The notes under the pieces: model-generated
Database searches by the model: none
What the model was told of the DNA's origin: nothing
The model's input: the letters and a program-made list of their open reading frames with translations, nothing else
Program-made: the position numbers and the translations under genes
Assembly: GCA_017506865.1 (NCBI GenBank)
Contig: JAFCMP010000023.1
Coordinates: 62,001-126,000 of the forward strand
Origin: Tribonema minus
Lineage: Eukaryota; Sar; Xanthophyceae; Tribonematales; Tribonemataceae
Reading direction: 5' to 3'
Length of the DNA stretch: 64,000 bases
Shown here: positions 61,283 to 64,000 of the stretch, piece by piece
Numbering within the stretch: position 1 is the stretch's first letter
How the letters are laid out: every line of letters starts with the position of its first letter

Positions 61283-62950
61283 ATGTCGTCGGCGCTGCGC
61301 GTGGCGCTTTCATCGAATGCCCGCCGAGCCCTTCGCACAGCTGCAGCTCGAGCCAATCGCAGGAGCAGCTATGCGTGCGCCATTCAGGGGGCAGAGATCC
61401 ACTCTGGAGCAGTAGCAATACCACGCAGCAGGGCAGGCCACCGCTACCTTAGACAACAAGGCTTGCAGGATGGAAACGCAGTGCACAGACGATGGCTTAG
61501 CAGCGAGGCACCCAGCTTCACCGTTGTGAATATGCCAGCGCTCTCACCCACGATGGAAACTGGCACCATCACCAAGTGGCACGCCCAGCCCGGCACAGCG
61601 CTCGCCCCCGGAGACGTATTGTGTGATGTGGAGACCGACAAGGCGACTGTCGCCTTCGAGGTTCAGGAGGATGGAGTGCTGGCGAAGATTCTGGTGCAGG
61701 AGGGGGGTGGCGAGGTCAAGGTGGGCTCGCCTGTAGCTGTCACCGTGGAGGACGAGGCTGCCTACGATGCGTTCACGAAGGCAGACGCAGCAGGCAGCCT
61801 GCCCTACTTTAGCGGGGAGGACGCGCCCTCCGCCACCGATTCTCAGCCGCAAGCGCCCGCTGCTGCCGCAGAGTCGGCGCCTCCCCCTGCTGCCGCCGCT
61901 GCCGCCAACCGCACCGTCCCCGAGGAGTTCGCCTACTCCCCTGCGGCCAGGCACCTGGCGCAGAGCAAAGGCATCGACATCGTCTCTCTGGCGGGAAGCG
62001 GGAGGGGCGGCCGCGTCACCAAGTCGGACCTGATCAAGGCACTTGCGTCCGGCACCGAGTTCCCGAAGCTGGGGGCAGGCAGACACGCGGCGACGGAGCC
62101 AGCGGCGGCGGCAGCTCCAACAGGCGAGGCAGCAGCAGCAGCAGCGGCGGCGCCCAAGGCGGCGGCAGCGAAGGCGCCCGCGCCGGCAGCGGCGGCGCCT
62201 GCGCCAGCCAGCGGCGGCAGCAGCGGCGGCGGCGGCGCGGCGGACCACACCGACATCCCCGCCAACAACATCCGCAAGGTCATCGCGAAGCGCCTCGCGC
62301 AGTCCAAGGCGACGGTGCCGCACCTGTACGTCTCCGCGGAGTGTGAGCTCGACGCGCTGCTCGCGCTGCGCAAGGAGCTCGCCGCGCGGCACGGCGCCAA
62401 GGTCAGCGTCAACGACCTCGTGATCCGCGCCGCCGCGCTCGCGCTGCGCGACGTGCCGGAGGCCAACGCGCAGTGGTCCGCGCGCGACGGCGCGGCGGCG
62501 CTGCAGCGCGCCGTCGACGTCAGCGTCGCCGTCGCGACGCCCACGGGCCTCATCACGCCCATCGTCACGCGCGCCGCGGAGCGCGGCCTGCTGAACATCA
62601 GCGCCGCGGTGCGCGACCTCGCGGGGCGCGCCAAGGAGGGCAAGCTCAAGCCCGAGGAGTTCCAGGGCGGCACGTTCACCATCTCGAACCTCGGCATGTT
62701 CGGCATCGCCGAGTTCTCCGCGGTCATCAACCCGCCGCAGGCGTGCATCATGGCGGTCGGCGGCGGCGTGCGCCGCGTCGTGCCGGGGGCGCGCGACGCC
62801 GCGACGGGCGCGCGCGCGCCGCCGCGCGTCGCCACCGTCATGACGGCCAAGCTGTCGGCGGACCGGCGCGTGGTGGACGAGGCCGTCGCCGCGCAGTTCC
62901 TGCAGGTGTTCCAGCACTACCTGCAGAAGCCGGAGCTCATGCTGCTGTAG
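61283..62950 (+). CDS. Mitochondrial pyruvate dehydrogenase E2-like (dihydrolipoamide acetyltransferase or E3-binding) protein, catalytic His lost
   Basis: Single exon, 555 residues. The N-terminus (1-30) is rich in Arg, Ser and Ala without acidic residues, as in mitochondrial presequences. A lipoyl domain spans about 78-160 with the modified Lys120 in VETDKATVAFE. A peripheral-subunit (E3) binding domain lies at about 212-252 (YSPAARHLAQSKGIDIVSLA). An Ala-rich linker leads to the acyltransferase fold from about 330 (NNIRKVIAKRLAQSKATVPH, FTISNLGMFGIAEFSAVINP). In active E2 the C-terminal motif is DHRxxDG. Here it reads SADRRVVDEAV, with Arg528 for the catalytic His and Glu533 for Gly. That change resembles protein X (E3BP) in animals and fungi. 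It is either an E3BP-like subunit or an inactive E2. Confidence 0.9.
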   Translation: MSSALRVALSSNARRALRTAAARANRRSSYACAIQGAEIHSGAVAIPRSRAGHRYLRQQGLQDGNAVHRRWLSSEAPSFTVVNMPALSPTMETGTITKWHAQPGTALAPGDVLCDVETDKATVAFEVQEDGVLAKILVQEGGGEVKVGSPVAVTVEDEAAYDAFTKADAAGSLPYFSGEDAPSATDSQPQAPAAAAESAPPPAAAAAANRTVPEEFAYSPAARHLAQSKGIDIVSLAGSGRGGRVTKSDLIKALASGTEFPKLGAGRHAATEPAAAAAPTGEAAAAAAAAPKAAAAKAPAPAAAAPAPASGGSSGGGGAADHTDIPANNIRKVIAKRLAQSKATVPHLYVSAECELDALLALRKELAARHGAKVSVNDLVIRAAALALRDVPEANAQWSARDGAAALQRAVDVSVAVATPTGLITPIVTRAAERGLLNISAAVRDLAGRAKEGKLKPEEFQGGTFTISNLGMFGIAEFSAVINPPQACIMAVGGGVRRVVPGARDAATGARAPPRVATVMTAKLSADRRVVDEAVAAQFLQVFQHYLQKPELMLL

Positions 62951-63405
62951 CACTGCCCGCGTAGCGGGGTGCGGGAGGTGAGGGGGGGGTCCTAACCCTA
63001 ACCCTAAGTGTACGTCTTTTGAGGTGGGGGGGGTGGAAGGGGCAGGCGCGACAATATAGTCATTTTTGATAGCTGCGGCGGCGCCACGCTGCACGGTGTA
63101 GTGTCTCGAGTAATAGGATACCAGCGAGCAGTGAACCTGCATTTTCTTTTCACCCTTGTTGGTTCAGTTGGCGCTGGCTCTTGTTTTTGTTGCCGCCGCC
63201 CCATGGTACCTTTTGGTGTTTGTTGCTGGCGGGCAGCATCACAATACCACTTTGCTGCCTGGCTCTAGAAGCTCACCATGTCTCGGCAGTCAAAATTCAC
63301 ACGCTGCAACTTCAGTTAGTGCTGTGCAACTTCATGTTTGAAGTTGCATGTGAAGTTTCGAGGTGATGCTCTGAAGCGCGCCAGGGCCCTGCGCATCGTG
63401 CGAGC
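62951..63405. other. Intergenic with CCCTAA tract
   Basis: Immediately 3' of the E2-like gene. CCTAACCCTAACCCTAAG lies at 62991-63008, about 40 bases past the stop. No gene is recognised. Copies of the ACTTCAA motif and its reverse cluster at about 63308-63356. Confidence 0.5.
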
Positions 63406-63621
63406 ATGGCAGAACGTGGTTCTGATGTAGCGAGCGGCACCGCTGACCACCGACATGCTCTTGCAGCGCGACACAGCAGCAGGGTGCTGCCAGCTTGGAG
63501 AGGTGGATCTACGACGGACGTGCATCCCCTGTGCCAGCAGTTCACTGCTTCGGAACTGCACGAAACGCAGTTGCGGTCGGAACAGAATGCAACGCTGCTC
63601 TACGAGGCAATCGTGGGCATG
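63406..63621 (+). CDS. Possible first coding exon of an unidentified gene (partial)
   Basis: An ATG-initiated frame of 72 codons ends exactly at a consensus donor (GTGAGT at 63622) in phase 0. Its last half (TASELHETQLRSEQNATLLY) looks like a charged amphipathic helix of a real protein. The preceding sequence is less convincing. The gene would continue beyond the window. I do not recognise the family. Confidence 0.3.
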
Positions 63622-64000
63622 GTGAGTTTTGACTGCCCGACGTTGTGTTGTCCGGCGTGCTGGAACTGATGTTTGAAGGAACAGTGTACAGCCATGGCGC
63701 CAGATGGCGAATGAGGGCGATCACGTTGGCCCCCCTATGCACGTGCTCGGTGTAGGCTGACAAGCTACACGCCTGCCGAATGTTGCTTTCGGTACTGCAC
63801 CCACTTCAAAACCTTGCGAAGGGCAGAAGGTCTGCCTTGACATTGGGCACGGTCTGCAGTTTTGCAATCACTACGACTCTTGTGGTTCACCCATCACCAG
63901 TGTAAACCTGCCGCAAGGCCTCCCATTCTCATTAACGCCCCTCTCCCCCCCCTTCCCAACCAACCCCCTGCTGCCCCCGTCCCCCGCCCCCCCCCCCCCA
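63622..64000. other. Window end, intron-like or intergenic
   Basis: No coding sequence is recognised. The last ~80 bases become very rich in C and T (ending in a run of C), which in this genome often precedes a splice acceptor. An exon may begin just outside the window. Confidence 0.4.

Noticed and set aside
61544-63142. 532-codon minus-strand frame opposite the E2-like gene
   Set aside because: Antisense of a GC-rich coding exon with strong third-position bias; no domain-like content.
1-64000. tRNA, rRNA, insertion sequences or intact transposons
   Set aside because: Reading both strands I found no cloverleaf with A and B boxes, no rRNA core sequence, and no transposase or reverse-transcriptase motifs. 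A computed scan (tRNAscan-SE, Rfam) would be needed to be sure.

Overview
This is a GC-rich nuclear DNA window from a unicellular eukaryote. Most genes are split by many short GT-AG introns. The organism is probably an alga with a secondary plastid of red-algal origin, such as an ochrophyte stramenopile or a haptophyte. Three observations point that way. The HSP90 gene encodes a signal peptide followed by an Ala-Phe cleavage motif and a transit-like stretch, the usual plastid import signal in those lineages. Several short TTAGGG/CCCTAA tracts lie inside the window. Two transcription factors carry GAL4-type Zn2Cys6 clusters, which are known from fungi and also from some algal stramenopiles. I cannot name a species.

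Layout. 0.7-7.8 kb (-): an RNFT-type multi-pass RING E3 ligase in nine exons. 8.1-10.5 kb (+): a single-exon NAK-family kinase with a 29-glutamine tract, divergent from it. 12.4-12.9 kb (-): a fascin-like beta-trefoil fragment. 13.2-15.9 kb (-): a GT8/IPUT1-like glycosyltransferase fused to a polytopic membrane region and lacking the DxD motif. 18.1-19.8 kb (+): an RTA1-family seven-helix membrane protein. 20.6-30.6 kb (+) and 31.6-37.7 kb (-): two convergent Zn2Cys6 transcription factors that share an intron position inside the zinc cluster. 38.3-39.6 kb (-): NOL12/Rrp17. 40.1-44.1 kb (+): an OTUD5-like deubiquitinase with tudor-like N-terminal domains. 46.0-51.1 kb (-): deoxyhypusine hydroxylase with all four His-Glu pairs. 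51.2-60.2 kb (+): plastid-type HSP90 in twelve exons. 61.3-63.0 kb (+): a mitochondrial pyruvate dehydrogenase E2-like protein that has lost the catalytic histidine. 63.4 kb onward: a possible first exon of another gene.

Exon joins were made by hand from donor and acceptor sequence, reading phase and family homology. For RNFT, RTA1, NOL12, OTU, DOHH and HSP90 every junction keeps frame. One internal junction in the first Zn2Cys6 gene, one homopolymer in the second, the 3' end of the glycosyltransferase and the limits of the fascin-like gene remain open.

Most genes are housekeeping (ubiquitin signalling, rRNA processing, hypusine synthesis, plastid folding, pyruvate metabolism). The most unusual neighbourhood is 18-38 kb, where a fungal-type lipid-translocating membrane protein lies next to two fungal-type zinc-cluster regulators. 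Two further proteins look like pseudoenzymes. Introns and intergenic DNA hold many near-pure poly-C splice acceptors, CAG tracts, interstitial telomere repeats, a recurrent ACTTCAACTTCAA motif and small duplications, two of which copy the edge of an exon with its splice site.
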